Origin: an uncultured Verrucomicrobiota bacterium
Lineage (GTDB): Bacteria; Verrucomicrobiota; Kiritimatiellia; Kiritimatiellales; Tichowtungiaceae
Length of the DNA stretch: 64,000 bases
Assembly: GCA_903831085.1 (NCBI GenBank)
Contig: CAIKWE010000039.1
Location: 46,496 to 110,495, forward strand
Direction: 5' to 3'
The stretch's first letter is position 1; the number at the start of each line of letters is the position of its first letter. Positions 35,879-44,350 of the stretch are shown here, one piece after another. The translations under genes and the position numbers were made by a program. The notes under the pieces are model-generated. The model was not told the DNA's origin. It saw nothing but the letters and a program-made list of their open reading frames with translations, and did no database searches.

Positions 35879-37024
35879 ATGACACACGCCCGACAGGAAT
35901 GGGAAAAACAGGAATCCCGCGACCTCGCCCTGTATGCCGCGCACAGCGCGAGCAGTCTAGGTCGGCGCCATCTGGAGTCCGACCATCCGGTTCGCCCCAG
36001 CTTCCAGCGCGACCGCGATCGCGTTCTGCACAGCCGTTGTTTCCGGCGGCTCGAATATAAAACACAGGTTTTCGTCAACGGCACCGCCGACCATTACCGC
36101 ACACGTCTCACTCACACCATCGAGATGGCCGCCGTCGGCCGGACGCTCGCCCGCGCTTTTCGCGTCAACGAAGACCTGACCGAAACCATTTGCCTCGCCC
36201 ACGATGTCGGTCACAGCCCCTTTGGTCATCGCGGCGAACGGGTGCTCGACGAGCTGATGAAAGAGCACGGCGGGTTTGACCATAACCTGCAGAGCCTGCG
36301 GGCAGTCGAAAAACTGGAATATCAGTATCCCGGCTTCAGCGGACTCAACCTGACATGGGAAGTACGCGCCGGACTGCTTAAACACGAAGCCGCCAAGTCC
36401 GGCGCGAAACTCGACGGGCATCCGATTGGCCCGTTCCAATATTTGGAAGCGCAGATCGCCGATGTCGCTGACGATATCACCTATCACGCACATGACGCGG
36501 ACGACGGCCTTGACGCCGGACTCATCACGCTCGATCAGCTTGAAAAGCTGGCGTTCTGGAAACTGGCCGCCGCCCGCACCCGCGAACAGTACGCCGCGCT
36601 CGACGACGGACACTTCCTGCGCATCACCATCCGCAACCTGCTCGATCTTCAGGCGCAGGATATTCTACGGGAAGGGCATCTTCGTATTGAAAAACACAAA
36701 CCACGCACGATTGTCGACGTCATGAATGCGCCGGAGCGCCTGATTATCTTCAGCGATGAAATGGCCGCAATGCTCAAAGAATTTTCCAGCTTTCTTTATC
36801 GTCAGCTCTACGAGCACCCCAGCGTTCTTGATGCCAACGCCGAGGCCGTCGAACTCATGCGCGGACTGTTTCACCATTATGTGCAGCATCCCGAAACTAT
36901 GGGAAAGAAAGCGCATGCGCGAATCGCCGAAGAAGGCCTCATGCGCACCGTCTGCGACTATGTCGCCGGCTGCACCGACCGCTACGCCCTTGAAGAGTGT
37001 CAGAAGTACGGCATCGGCGCGTAG
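35879..37024 (+). CDS. dgt: Deoxyguanosinetriphosphate triphosphohydrolase-like protein
   Basis: 381 residues. The HD-domain metal motifs are RLTHTIEMA (His), ICLAHDVGHSPFGHRGE (His-Asp and downstream His) and a later Asp in ADVADDITYHAHD. The opening FQRDRDRVLHSRCFRRLEYKT is the conserved start of dGTPase family proteins. It hydrolyses dNTPs to nucleoside and triphosphate. GGAGGG lies some 13 bases before the ATG. FQYLE is encoded by a perfect TTCCAA-N3-TTGGAA palindrome at 36434-36448. Confidence 0.93.
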   Translation: MTHARQEWEKQESRDLALYAAHSASSLGRRHLESDHPVRPSFQRDRDRVLHSRCFRRLEYKTQVFVNGTADHYRTRLTHTIEMAAVGRTLARAFRVNEDLTETICLAHDVGHSPFGHRGERVLDELMKEHGGFDHNLQSLRAVEKLEYQYPGFSGLNLTWEVRAGLLKHEAAKSGAKLDGHPIGPFQYLEAQIADVADDITYHAHDADDGLDAGLITLDQLEKLAFWKLAAARTREQYAALDDGHFLRITIRNLLDLQAQDILREGHLRIEKHKPRTIVDVMNAPERLIIFSDEMAAMLKEFSSFLYRQLYEHPSVLDANAEAVELMRGLFHHYVQHPETMGKKAHARIAEEGLMRTVCDYVAGCTDRYALEECQKYGIGA

Positions 37025-37042
37025 CACCGCTTGCCGGAGGAC

Positions 37043-37077
37043 AGAAGTCAGGGAGCGGGAATCAGGAGTCGGATTGA
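37043..37077. repeat. Heptanucleotide tandem array 2
   Basis: AGAAGTC, AGGGAGC, GGGAATC, AGGAGTC, GGATTGA in register. It overlaps the last codons of the DUF5808-like gene. Confidence 0.45.
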
Positions 37078-37385
37078 TTCTTGAGATAACGGGACGGATC
37101 GGCCCGCCATGAGCAGAATGCAATCAGGCCGATGATCTCAATAATGATGATAAGGCCGCGGGTTTGGTTGGAATGAATTTCCAGACGGTCGAGAATTTCA
37201 AACGGCACAAGTATGACCGCGGTCATTAATAGCAGTGCTGGAATAGCCATCGGGCGTGCAAAGTTCATCGTCCAGCCCATGGATCTGAATCGTTTCGGAA
37301 CAATGATTCGCGGATCGTTCCGGTTAAAATAAATGACGCCCAAAATCCACGTTCCTGATCGTTGAAATACATCCGGCGCTTTCAT
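37062..37385 (-). CDS. Small membrane protein with DUF5808-like motif
   Basis: 107 residues from ATG at 37385. YFNRNDPRIIVPKRFRSMG, followed by WTMNFARP, is the pattern of DUF5808 (N-x-D-P-R-x-x-V-P-K-R ... G-W-T-x-N). It is followed by two hydrophobic segments (ALLLMTAVILVPFEIL and GLIIIIEIIGLIAFC). Members are often linked to SdpI-like membrane proteins; none is nearby. The last codons lie in a heptanucleotide array, so the C terminus may vary. Function unknown. Confidence 0.65.
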   Translation of the reverse strand: MKAPDVFQRSGTWILGVIYFNRNDPRIIVPKRFRSMGWTMNFARPMAIPALLLMTAVILVPFEILDRLEIHSNQTRGLIIIIEIIGLIAFCSWRADPSRYLKNQSDS

Positions 37386-37495
37386 CTGACAATCAGGATA
37401 AGTGGTGGGAGCTGTTGCGTCAAATGCAAAGGGGAATCCGTGACGACAATTAAATTCTCGCCCCGTGCGGCGGCTATGCCTACAGTTTCCAGCCA

Positions 37496-38380
37496 ATGAC
37501 GAAATATTTCCAAGGTTTGGAAGAGAGGCTCAAGGCGGCGGGGAGCGGAAACGCGAAGCGCGCCGTTGAAGAGCTTGCCGCGCATGTCATCGGTTGCAAA
37601 CCTCTTGAGATCTATTTCAGAGCCATTACGCCGGAGCAGGAGCGCGAACTCGAAAAACTGATCGTCCGCGCGGAGCAGGGCGAGCCGATTCAGTACATCA
37701 TCGGCCACGTCGACTTCCGGGGTTTGGAAATCCACTGCGACCGCCGCGCGCTGATTCCCCGTCCAGAGACAGAGCTTCTTGTGGAAGCAGTTCTGAGTTC
37801 TGAGTTCAGAGTTCAGAGTTCGATCACAATTGTGGACGTGGGATGCGGCACGGGGTGCATTGCCTTGGCTTTGCTTTCGGAACTTCCCGCCGCCAAAGTG
37901 ATCGGCGTGGATATTTCGCCGGATGCGCTGGCGCTGGCGCGGGAAAATGCGGAGTGGCTCGGCTTGTTGGAGCGGTTTACTGCCGTGCAAGGGAATCTAT
38001 TGGAGGCTTTTATAGTGGACGCGGCATCCTGCCGCGTTATGCAGCGGCAGGATGCCGCTGCCACTATGGGAGAACGATTCGACAGTATCGTTTCTAATCC
38101 GCCGTATATTTTTTCCAAGGTCTGGAAAAACCTTGAACCATGCGTGCGGGACTTCGAACCGCAACTGGCACTCGACGGCGGCGAAGACGGTCTCGACCTG
38201 ATCCGTCCGCTGGTTGAACAGGCAGTGCGCGTCTTAAAGCCGGGCGGCGGCCTTTTCCTTGAAATCGGCTACGACCAAGGTCCGGCGGTTTTCCAATGTT
38301 TGGAAAATGCCGGGTTCCAAAATATCCGCATCATCAAAGATCTTGCCGGTCTCGACCGTATCGTTTCAGGCGTGTTGTAA
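37496..38380 (+). CDS. prmC: Peptide chain release factor N5-glutamine methyltransferase
   Basis: 294 residues. An N-terminal helical domain with GEPIQYIIGHVDFRG is followed by the SAM-binding motif VDVGCGTGCIALAL and the catalytic NPPY in DSIVSNPPYIF. It methylates the Gln of the GGQ motif in release factors 1 and 2. The gene carries many inserted repeats: TTCCAA-type palindromes at 37508, 37715, 38113 and 38291, a heptanucleotide array at 37790-37824 just before the SAM motif, and a BIME-like element at 38015-38064 between the SAM motif and NPPY. All keep the frame. The 3' end overlaps the convergent rlmA by 15 bp. Confidence 0.95.
   Translation: MTKYFQGLEERLKAAGSGNAKRAVEELAAHVIGCKPLEIYFRAITPEQERELEKLIVRAEQGEPIQYIIGHVDFRGLEIHCDRRALIPRPETELLVEAVLSSEFRVQSSITIVDVGCGTGCIALALLSELPAAKVIGVDISPDALALARENAEWLGLLERFTAVQGNLLEAFIVDAASCRVMQRQDAAATMGERFDSIVSNPPYIFSKVWKNLEPCVRDFEPQLALDGGEDGLDLIRPLVEQAVRVLKPGGGLFLEIGYDQGPAVFQCLENAGFQNIRIIKDLAGLDRIVSGVL
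37790..37824. repeat. Heptanucleotide tandem array 3, inside prmC
   Basis: GTTCTGA twice, GTTCAGA twice, then GTTCGAT. It encodes SSEFRVQSS directly before ITIVDVGCGTG, the SAM motif I. Confidence 0.85.
38015..38064. repeat. BIME-like two-hairpin element inside prmC
   Basis: TAGTGG opens and CCACTA closes (one or two bases beyond the coordinates). The hairpins are ACGCGGCATCCTGCCGCGT and GCAGCGGCAGGATGCCGCTGC. It is read as VDAASCRVMQRQDAAATM. Confidence 0.85.
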
Positions 38381-39190
38381 TGTCAACAATACGAAACTGA
38401 CGGTCACTTTCAATTCCGCGAGCTGTTGAACTCCGGCTTTTGCTTCCGGACTGGAACACCAGAAGATGGGCGTCATCTGAATGAGATCGGCAATCTGCGC
38501 CGCATTGAGTGTTTGCTCGTAACACAGCAGTTCTCTGTGCGTTTCTGAAAAGTGTGGTGCGCATTTAGCGGCGGCTTCATCCGCTTTTTCTTCAAAGTCA
38601 CCGGCATTGGCTGCCAGCCGTGAGCGCAGTTCAATCAAATGATTCGGGCCGGGTACGCCAAGAATCAGCGCACCGTCCGGCTTCAGAATGCGGGCGAACT
38701 CTTCCGGATTGCGCGGGGCGAGAACGCTTAGAATCACATCCAGCGAGTGATCAGCAAACGGCAGTTTGCGCATGGCGTTGGCGACAATCCAGTTGGCTTT
38801 TTTGTACCGCTTGGCCGCGCACCGCACAGCTTCTTTGGATACATCGACGCCGAAAAATTGTCCGTCGTGCGCTTCGCTCAGCGCGCCGAGAAAATGCCCT
38901 TCGCCGCAACCGCAATCAAGAATTGCCGATTGATGATTGCCGATTGCCGATTTTTTAATTTGTTCAGTAACGAGATCAAGGGCGCCGGAATCGAAGAAGC
39001 GGCGGCGGGCTTGTATCATATTGGCGTCGTCGCCGGGATGGTTGGACTTCCGCTGATGGCTTAACAGAAGATTCAGATAGCCTTCTTTAGCCTGATCAAA
39101 CGAATGCCCTCTCGCACAGCGGCATTCCTTTTCGTTCCAATCCAGCGCGGTTTCACACGCTGGGCAAATCAGAGCAGGTTTAGTCTTCAT
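38366..39190 (-). CDS. rlmA: 23S rRNA (guanine-N1) methyltransferase, RlmA type
   Basis: 274 residues. An N-terminal zinc finger (ICPACETALDWNEKECRCARGHSFD: C-x2-C ... C-x3-H) is followed by YLNLLLSHQRKSNHPGDD, the RlmA signature. The SAM motif is ILDCGCGEGHFLG, followed by VLAPRNPEEFARILKPDG. It methylates G745 of 23S rRNA. The residues KKSAIGNHQSAI before the SAM motif are encoded by a heptanucleotide array (38921-38955). Its start overlaps the dinB 3' end by 11 bp and its 3' end overlaps prmC by 15 bp. Confidence 0.9.
   Translation of the reverse strand: MKTKPALICPACETALDWNEKECRCARGHSFDQAKEGYLNLLLSHQRKSNHPGDDANMIQARRRFFDSGALDLVTEQIKKSAIGNHQSAILDCGCGEGHFLGALSEAHDGQFFGVDVSKEAVRCAAKRYKKANWIVANAMRKLPFADHSLDVILSVLAPRNPEEFARILKPDGALILGVPGPNHLIELRSRLAANAGDFEEKADEAAAKCAPHFSETHRELLCYEQTLNAAQIADLIQMTPIFWCSSPEAKAGVQQLAELKVTVSFVLLTLQHA
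38921..38955. repeat. Heptanucleotide tandem array 4, inside rlmA
   Basis: AATTGCC, GATTGAT, GATTGCC, GATTGCC, GATTTTT in register. It encodes the linker directly before SAM motif I of RlmA. Confidence 0.85.
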
Positions 39191-40367
39191 TCAGATTTGA
39201 TCCCCTTCGTATGCTTTTGCGACCGAATTTAGCGCGGATGCGGTCAACGGCGCGACTGAGCGTTTCGCGTTTGGTTGAAGTTTTTTTCATCGGAGAATCA
39301 AAAAGGTCAAGCTGCGGAGCGTTGGCGGTTCGACGCAGTCCGCTGACGCCGAAGCCGATAAGTCGTACGGCGCTGTGCAGACTTTCTTTGCGGAACAGTT
39401 CGAGCGCGGTTTCGCGCAGGGAGATGTCGTCGCAGCAGGGCGGATCAAGCCGTCGCTGGCGGGTAATGGTTGAGAAATCAGTCCAGCGAAGTTTGATTTG
39501 CGCCGTGGCAGCGTAAAATCCGGCAAGCCGCAGACGAGTGCCGACTTTATCGGCGAGGTCGAGCAGGGCGGCTTCGATGGCTTTAGCGTCGCGCAGATCT
39601 TCGTCGAAGGTAATCTCGTTGGAGATGCTTTTTTCCTCGCTCTCTATTTCGAGTGCGCGGTCGTCGAGGCCGAAGGCGAGCCGCCGGAACGATGAAGCGG
39701 AGCTTTCGCCGACCCATGTCGCGAGTTTTGCTGGATCAACGGTCTGCAGGTCGCCGATGGTGCGGATCTTGTGTTCTTCGAGGACGGCCTGCGTCTTTTT
39801 TCCCGCGCCCCACATACGTTTGATCGGTAGCGGCGCGAGGAAGGCGGCAATCAGTTTTTCCGATGCCGGGACGACGGTGAGTCCGTCGGGCTTGTTGAGA
39901 TCGCTGGCGATTTTGGCGAGGAACATGTTGGAGGCAACGCCGACGGAGCAGGTCAGGCCGGTTTCCTCCAGCACGGCGGCTTTGATTTTTTGGGCGATTT
40001 CCGGGCCGTTGCCGAAGAGATAATGCGCGCCGGTGACGTCGAGGAAAGCTTCGTCGCAGGAAAGCGGTTCGACCAGCGGCGTGAAGCGCCGGAAGATTTC
40101 CATGATCTGTTCTGAAACTTCGTGATAGCGCTTCATGTTGGGCGGAAGAAAGACGGCGCGCGGGCAGAGTTTGAAGGCAGTGCGCGATGGCATGGCGGAG
40201 TGGATGCCGAACGTGCGTGCTTCATAGGAACAGGTTGAAACCACGCCGCGTCTGTCCGGCGGCGAGCCGATCACAACGGGCAAACCTTTCAGTTCGGGCC
40301 GGTCATGCACCTCGACCGCCGCGAAAAAGGCGTCCATGTCGATGTGCAGTATGGTTTTTTCAGGCAT
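39180..40367 (-). CDS. dinB: DNA polymerase IV (Y-family)
   Basis: 395 residues. ILHIDMDAFFAAVE near the N terminus (catalytic Asp), YEARTFGIHSAMP and LSCDEAFLDVT (catalytic Asp-Glu) are the Y-family palm motifs. VGVASNMFLAKIASDLNKPDG is the finger and HhH region, and a little-finger domain follows. It performs error-prone lesion bypass. The gene runs into rlmA with an 11 bp overlap, so the two are co-transcribed. No LexA-type box is apparent upstream. Confidence 0.95.
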   Translation of the reverse strand: MPEKTILHIDMDAFFAAVEVHDRPELKGLPVVIGSPPDRRGVVSTCSYEARTFGIHSAMPSRTAFKLCPRAVFLPPNMKRYHEVSEQIMEIFRRFTPLVEPLSCDEAFLDVTGAHYLFGNGPEIAQKIKAAVLEETGLTCSVGVASNMFLAKIASDLNKPDGLTVVPASEKLIAAFLAPLPIKRMWGAGKKTQAVLEEHKIRTIGDLQTVDPAKLATWVGESSASSFRRLAFGLDDRALEIESEEKSISNEITFDEDLRDAKAIEAALLDLADKVGTRLRLAGFYAATAQIKLRWTDFSTITRQRRLDPPCCDDISLRETALELFRKESLHSAVRLIGFGVSGLRRTANAPQLDLFDSPMKKTSTKRETLSRAVDRIRAKFGRKSIRRGSNLNED

Positions 40368-40555
40368 CGGAGGTCTTTATATCACCTTATCCAAACATTG
40401 GAAAATACGTTTCATGCTTGGTAGGCAAAGCCATTACAAAAAAATCAGGGAATCCTGACTTTGAACAAATTTGATTTTCCACCGGGTGCGAGGAGAATGC
40501 GGGCAACCCGTGCGGATATTGAAAATGTCGTGCGGATAAAACAGAAGGAAATGAA

Positions 40556-41098
40556 ATGAAAAATAGATGGATTATAACACTGGCGCTCGTTGCTTTGTGC
40601 GGCATGGCGCAGGCGTCGCTCGTAAGTTATTACATTACCGGAGCGACCGGCGACAACTGGTCCGGCCAGTTTGATGTGGCCGATTTGAACGTTTCAGCCA
40701 GCGACAACTCCGGAAACACATTGAGCGTATCTGCCGATGGCTGGTCTCCGCTCGCGTTCAATTACTTTGGTTCGGGAGGGGGTGGATGGCTGTGCTGGAC
40801 GGATGAGTACGGAAACGGATTAACCTTCGTATCCCCCGATCTGAATAACTTTTTAGTCGCCGGAGGGGAATGGAATACGACTTGGAATGATCTGATCGGG
40901 AATAGTTATGGAATTATTTCGCTGGAATATCAAAAGGAAGTCACGTTTGTTCATCCAGATGAGGGATCGTTGAGCGGTACCGGCGGGCAGATTTCGTTTG
41001 CCGCTATTCCCGAACCGGCAACGGCTTTGACCCTGATGCTGGGGGGACTGTTGATTACCGGTTACCGCCGCATGCGCAAATCATACGGTCACTTTTAA
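40556..41098 (+). CDS. PEP-CTERM sorting-domain protein, tandem copy 1
   Basis: 180 residues. The signal peptide MKNRWIITLALVALCGMAQA is nearly identical to those of the next two genes. A body rich in Gly, Ser, Trp and Asp follows, and then AAIPEPATALTLMLGG, a hydrophobic segment and the basic tail YRRMRKSYGHF. The C-terminal tail YRRMRKSYGHF is identical in copy 2. The body does not resemble those of the other copies, so the trio looks like cassettes with shared ends. It is probably exported and anchored through an exosortase. AGAAGGAAATGAA leads into the ATG. Confidence 0.88.
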   Translation: MKNRWIITLALVALCGMAQASLVSYYITGATGDNWSGQFDVADLNVSASDNSGNTLSVSADGWSPLAFNYFGSGGGGWLCWTDEYGNGLTFVSPDLNNFLVAGGEWNTTWNDLIGNSYGIISLEYQKEVTFVHPDEGSLSGTGGQISFAAIPEPATALTLMLGGLLITGYRRMRKSYGHF

Positions 41099-41123
41099 TT
41101 TTTAAAGGACACCAACGAAAGGA

Positions 41124-41816
41124 ATGAAAATGAAAAATAAATGGATCGTAATACTGACACTGGTCGTTGTATGCGGCATGGCGCAGGCGGACGTGGTTGC
41201 TCTGGTCGGCTGGAATACAGGGACACCTTCCGAATGGACATTCCCGCATAATGCCGATTACATAGATTCTGGGATTATTTCATCCGCCCAGTGGGTAAGC
41301 CATGTGGGCTTTACACCATATAATGATTCTCGCGGGTTTTTTACTGATTGGGATGCCACTCCTTGGAGCTTTGAGCTGAATTATTTTGAATGGACGGTAA
41401 GTGCCGCCCCGGGGAAAACGATACAATGGGACAGCTTTATGGGGACGTATTCCGCCGCTGGCGGTGGACAGGTGGCACGCTTGAGCTCAAGCCACGATAA
41501 TTTCGCTACAGTGCTGGGAACCATTACGAACAATTCATACTACGAAAACCATACGCTGGATATTTCTGGCCTGGTAACAACTGGGGATGTGACATTCCGG
41601 CTGGCTTTTAACAAGGGAAGCGGCGATCCGTGGGTGGTCGCGTGGGTTGGTGATCCAGCGGCTTACGCCAACTATGACCCTTTAATGGGTAATAGAACAT
41701 TGACAATGACAGGAACCGAGGTAATCCCCGAACCGGCGAGCGCACTGTTGATCGGCGCGGGTGGACTGCTGGTTGTCGGGTACCGCCGCATGCGCAAATC
41801 GTACGGGCACTTTTGA
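41124..41816 (+). CDS. PEP-CTERM sorting-domain protein, tandem copy 2
   Basis: 230 residues. The signal peptide MKMKNKWIVILTLVVVCGMA is followed by a body (TPSEWTFPHNADYIDSG ... LDISGLVTTGDVTFRLAFNK) with the look of a jelly-roll lectin-like domain. It ends VIPEPASALLIGAGG, a hydrophobic segment and YRRMRKSYGHF. The gap from copy 1 is 25 bases, so the genes form one operon. GAAAGGA precedes the ATG; an ATG two codons later is an alternative. Confidence 0.88.
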   Translation: MKMKNKWIVILTLVVVCGMAQADVVALVGWNTGTPSEWTFPHNADYIDSGIISSAQWVSHVGFTPYNDSRGFFTDWDATPWSFELNYFEWTVSAAPGKTIQWDSFMGTYSAAGGGQVARLSSSHDNFATVLGTITNNSYYENHTLDISGLVTTGDVTFRLAFNKGSGDPWVVAWVGDPAAYANYDPLMGNRTLTMTGTEVIPEPASALLIGAGGLLVVGYRRMRKSYGHF

Positions 41817-41841
41817 TTTCGGACGAACATATGCGAAAGGA

Positions 41842-42471
41842 ATGAAAATGAAAAATAAATGGATCATAATACTGGCACTGGTCGTTGTGTGTGGCATGGC
41901 GCAGGCGAGCATGGTTTTCGTCGAAAACTGGAACTCTTCAGGCGGCGGAGTTTGGACAGGAACCGCAGGCGGCGTAAATGTCACCCTGACGGCTAACGGC
42001 GCATGGAGCGATTTCAGAGAGGAGGATGTTTCGACCTGGCAGTACTCGGCAAATTTGGGTAGCAGCACCCAGGATGGATTAGGAGTTGCTGCCACGCCGG
42101 GATGGACCTTGACCACAAGCGCGCCGTGCGACATCTATCTTTATGCAATCTGGTGGAGAGGCGAGGGTCTTGATGGCGCGAGCAGCACAGGCATCTATGA
42201 ATTTAACCAGCCGTTCACCATAGCCTCCGGCCTCGGGAATGCGACCATGGTGGGGAATAATCTGGATCTCGGATTGTACGAATGGGGCATGGGAATTATG
42301 TCGTTTGCCAACACAAGCGGGCTTACATGCAACACAGGCTGGACTGGCGGCGGTTCCGAAGTAGGCATGGTTTTTGCCGTTCAGGCCATTCCCGAACCGG
42401 CGAGCGCACTGCTGATCGGTTGCGGTGCGGCGTTGATTGCTGTGGTTCGCCGTTTCTATGGTCGTGCGTAA
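41842..42471 (+). CDS. PEP-CTERM sorting-domain protein, tandem copy 3
   Basis: 209 residues from ATG at 41842, directly after GAAAGG. The signal peptide MKMKNKWIIILALVVVCGMA is followed by a divergent body (VFVENWNSSGGGVWTG ... TSGLTCNTGWTGG). It ends AIPEPASALLIGCGAALIAV and RRFYGRA, a different basic tail from copies 1 and 2. A strong terminator follows 22 bases after the stop, ending the three-gene operon. Confidence 0.88.
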   Translation: MKMKNKWIIILALVVVCGMAQASMVFVENWNSSGGGVWTGTAGGVNVTLTANGAWSDFREEDVSTWQYSANLGSSTQDGLGVAATPGWTLTTSAPCDIYLYAIWWRGEGLDGASSTGIYEFNQPFTIASGLGNATMVGNNLDLGLYEWGMGIMSFANTSGLTCNTGWTGGGSEVGMVFAVQAIPEPASALLIGCGAALIAVVRRFYGRA

Positions 42472-42493
42472 TGCGACGTTTTCAAACCCCTGG

Positions 42494-42525
42494 AAACCGT
42501 CCCGCAGTTTCGGGACGGTTTTTTT
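42494..42525 (+). terminator. Intrinsic terminator of the PEP-CTERM operon
   Basis: AAACCGTCCCG (42494-42504), a 6-base loop and CGGGACGGTTT (42511-42521), followed by T's. Confidence 0.92.
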
Positions 42526-42529
42526 ATGC

Positions 42530-44176
42530 CTATTTGGACGCGGCTTCGCGCAGGCCGACGGTGCGGTTGAAGACCGGTTTGTTTGCGGAGGTGTCGAGGT
42601 CGGCGCAGAAGTAGCCGATGCGCTCAAATTGGAACTTGTCGCCAGCCTTCGCTGTTGCCAGTCCGGGTTCGACAATGCCGGTAATGACCTTTAGGGAATC
42701 CGGATTGAGATATTCTTTGAAGTCGCCTTCTTCGGCGGCGGGATTTTCGCTGGTGAGGAGGCGGTCGTAGAGGCGCACTTCGGCTTCGACACCGTACTGC
42801 GCGGCGACCCAGTGAATGGTGCCTTTGACTTTACGTCCGTCGGGCGCGTTGCCGCCTCGGCTTTCCGGATCGTGCGAACAGTGCAACTCCATGATATTGC
42901 CGTTGGCGTCTTTGATGACTTCGGTGCAGGTGATAAGGTAAGCGCCGCGCAGACGGACTTCAGTGCCGGGGGCGAGGCGGAAGAATTTTTTCGCCGGCTC
43001 TTCCATGAAATCTTCGCGCTCGATGTAAATTTCCCGAGCAAACGGAACGGTGCGCACACCCATCTCCGGTTTGTTCGGATGGTTGGGCAGTTCAAACTCT
43101 TCGGTTTGGACTTCCGGATAGCTGGTGATGACGACTTTGAGCGGGTCGAGCACGGCCATGCGGCGCGGCGCGATTTCGTTGAGGTCGTTGCGGACGTGGT
43201 GTTCGAGCAGAGCGACGTCGGTGAGGCTTTCCGTTTTGGTGACACCGATTTCGGTGCAGAAGGCTCGGATAGCTTCCGGCGTATAGCCGCGGCGGCGCAT
43301 GCCGCAGAGGGTCGGCATACGCGGGTCGTCCCAGCCGTTGACGAGGTTTTCCTTCACCAGTTCGAGCAGTTTGCGTTTGCTCATGATGGTGTAGGTGAGG
43401 TTGAGGCGGGCGAATTCGTACTGACGCGGCTGATAGAGGCCAAGCGTTTCAAGAATCCAGTCGTAGAGCGGGCGGTGCACTTCGAATTCGAGTGTGCACA
43501 TGGAGTGGGTGACGCCTTCGATCGAGTCTTCGAGGCAGTGGGCGAAGTCGTACATCGGATAAAGGCACCATTTGTCGCCGGTATTATGGTGGCTGGCGTG
43601 TTTGATGCGGTAGATGGCCGGATCGCGCATGTGCAGATTGGGAGAATTCATGTCGATTCTGGCGCGCAGGACATAGGTGCCGTCGGCGAACTCGCCGTTT
43701 TTCATCCGCTCAAACAGATCGAGGTTTTCTTCGATGGAGCGGCTGCGGCCCGCAGGTTCTTTGCCGGGCAGATGCGGCACGCCGCGATATTCCTTGAAGG
43801 CGTCGACGCTTAGGTCGCAGACGTAGGCTTTTCCGAGTTTGATCAGTTCGACGGCGCATTCGTACATGCGGTCGAAATAGTCGGACGCCCAGTAGAGGTG
43901 CTTGCCCCAGTCGAAGCCGAGCCAGCGGACATCGTTTTCGATCGCTTCAACATATTCCGTGTCTTCGGCGGTCGGGTTGGTGTCGTCAAAACGAAGATGG
44001 CAGCGTCCGCCGTATTTCAGGGCGGTGCCGAAGTCGAGGCAGATGGCTTTGGCGTGACCGATGTGCAGATAGCCGTTGGGCTCGGGCGGAAAACGGGTGA
44101 CGACTTCCGTGTGTTTACCGGAAGCCAGATCCGTATCAATGATGTCGTGAATAAAATTACTGCTCGGAGTGCTCAT
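42530..44176 (-). CDS. glnS: Glutaminyl-tRNA synthetase
   Basis: 548 residues, close to the E. coli enzyme. Class I motifs are HIGH in [16 protein letters not shown] and MSKRK in [23 protein letters not shown] and [17 protein letters not shown] are GlnRS/GluRS core segments, and the C-terminal anticodon-binding beta barrels are present. It charges tRNA-Gln directly, so this organism need not rely on the GatCAB route for Gln. The start ATG at 44176 has an A-rich leader (TTTTAAGGATTAAC). Confidence 0.96.
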   Translation of the reverse strand: MSTPSSNFIHDIIDTDLASGKHTEVVTRFPPEPNGYLHIGHAKAICLDFGTALKYGGRCHLRFDDTNPTAEDTEYVEAIENDVRWLGFDWGKHLYWASDYFDRMYECAVELIKLGKAYVCDLSVDAFKEYRGVPHLPGKEPAGRSRSIEENLDLFERMKNGEFADGTYVLRARIDMNSPNLHMRDPAIYRIKHASHHNTGDKWCLYPMYDFAHCLEDSIEGVTHSMCTLEFEVHRPLYDWILETLGLYQPRQYEFARLNLTYTIMSKRKLLELVKENLVNGWDDPRMPTLCGMRRRGYTPEAIRAFCTEIGVTKTESLTDVALLEHHVRNDLNEIAPRRMAVLDPLKVVITSYPEVQTEEFELPNHPNKPEMGVRTVPFAREIYIEREDFMEEPAKKFFRLAPGTEVRLRGAYLITCTEVIKDANGNIMELHCSHDPESRGGNAPDGRKVKGTIHWVAAQYGVEAEVRLYDRLLTSENPAAEEGDFKEYLNPDSLKVITGIVEPGLATAKAGDKFQFERIGYFCADLDTSANKPVFNRTVGLREAASK

Positions 44177-44272
44177 GTTAATCCTTAAAAGTAAGCCGTT
44201 CTTCTGCCTGATTCCGCAACGAATGGCAACCCTTTGTGCGGAATATCGGACGGAACAGTCCGGTTTTTAAAG

Positions 44273-44299
44273 TTGACGTTTACCGTGCTAATTTAATAA
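44273..44299 (+). promoter_or_regulatory. Probable promoter of the Rrf2 regulator-cysK operon
   Basis: TTGACG (44273-44278) and TAATAA (44294-44299) with a short 15-base spacer; TAAAAC three bases further is an alternative -10. AT-rich compared with its surroundings. Confidence 0.45.
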
Positions 44300-44315
44300 A
44301 ACCTAGAAATCTGAT

Positions 44316-44329
44316 AACAATTTATTGTT
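44316..44329. promoter_or_regulatory. Candidate operator, AACAAT-TT-ATTGTT
   Basis: A perfect 6+6 inverted repeat between the promoter and the CTGGAGGAGCG ribosome binding region of the Rrf2 gene, placed where an autorepressor would bind. Confidence 0.45.
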
Positions 44330-44350
44330 TTAATCTGGAGGAGCGAAATT

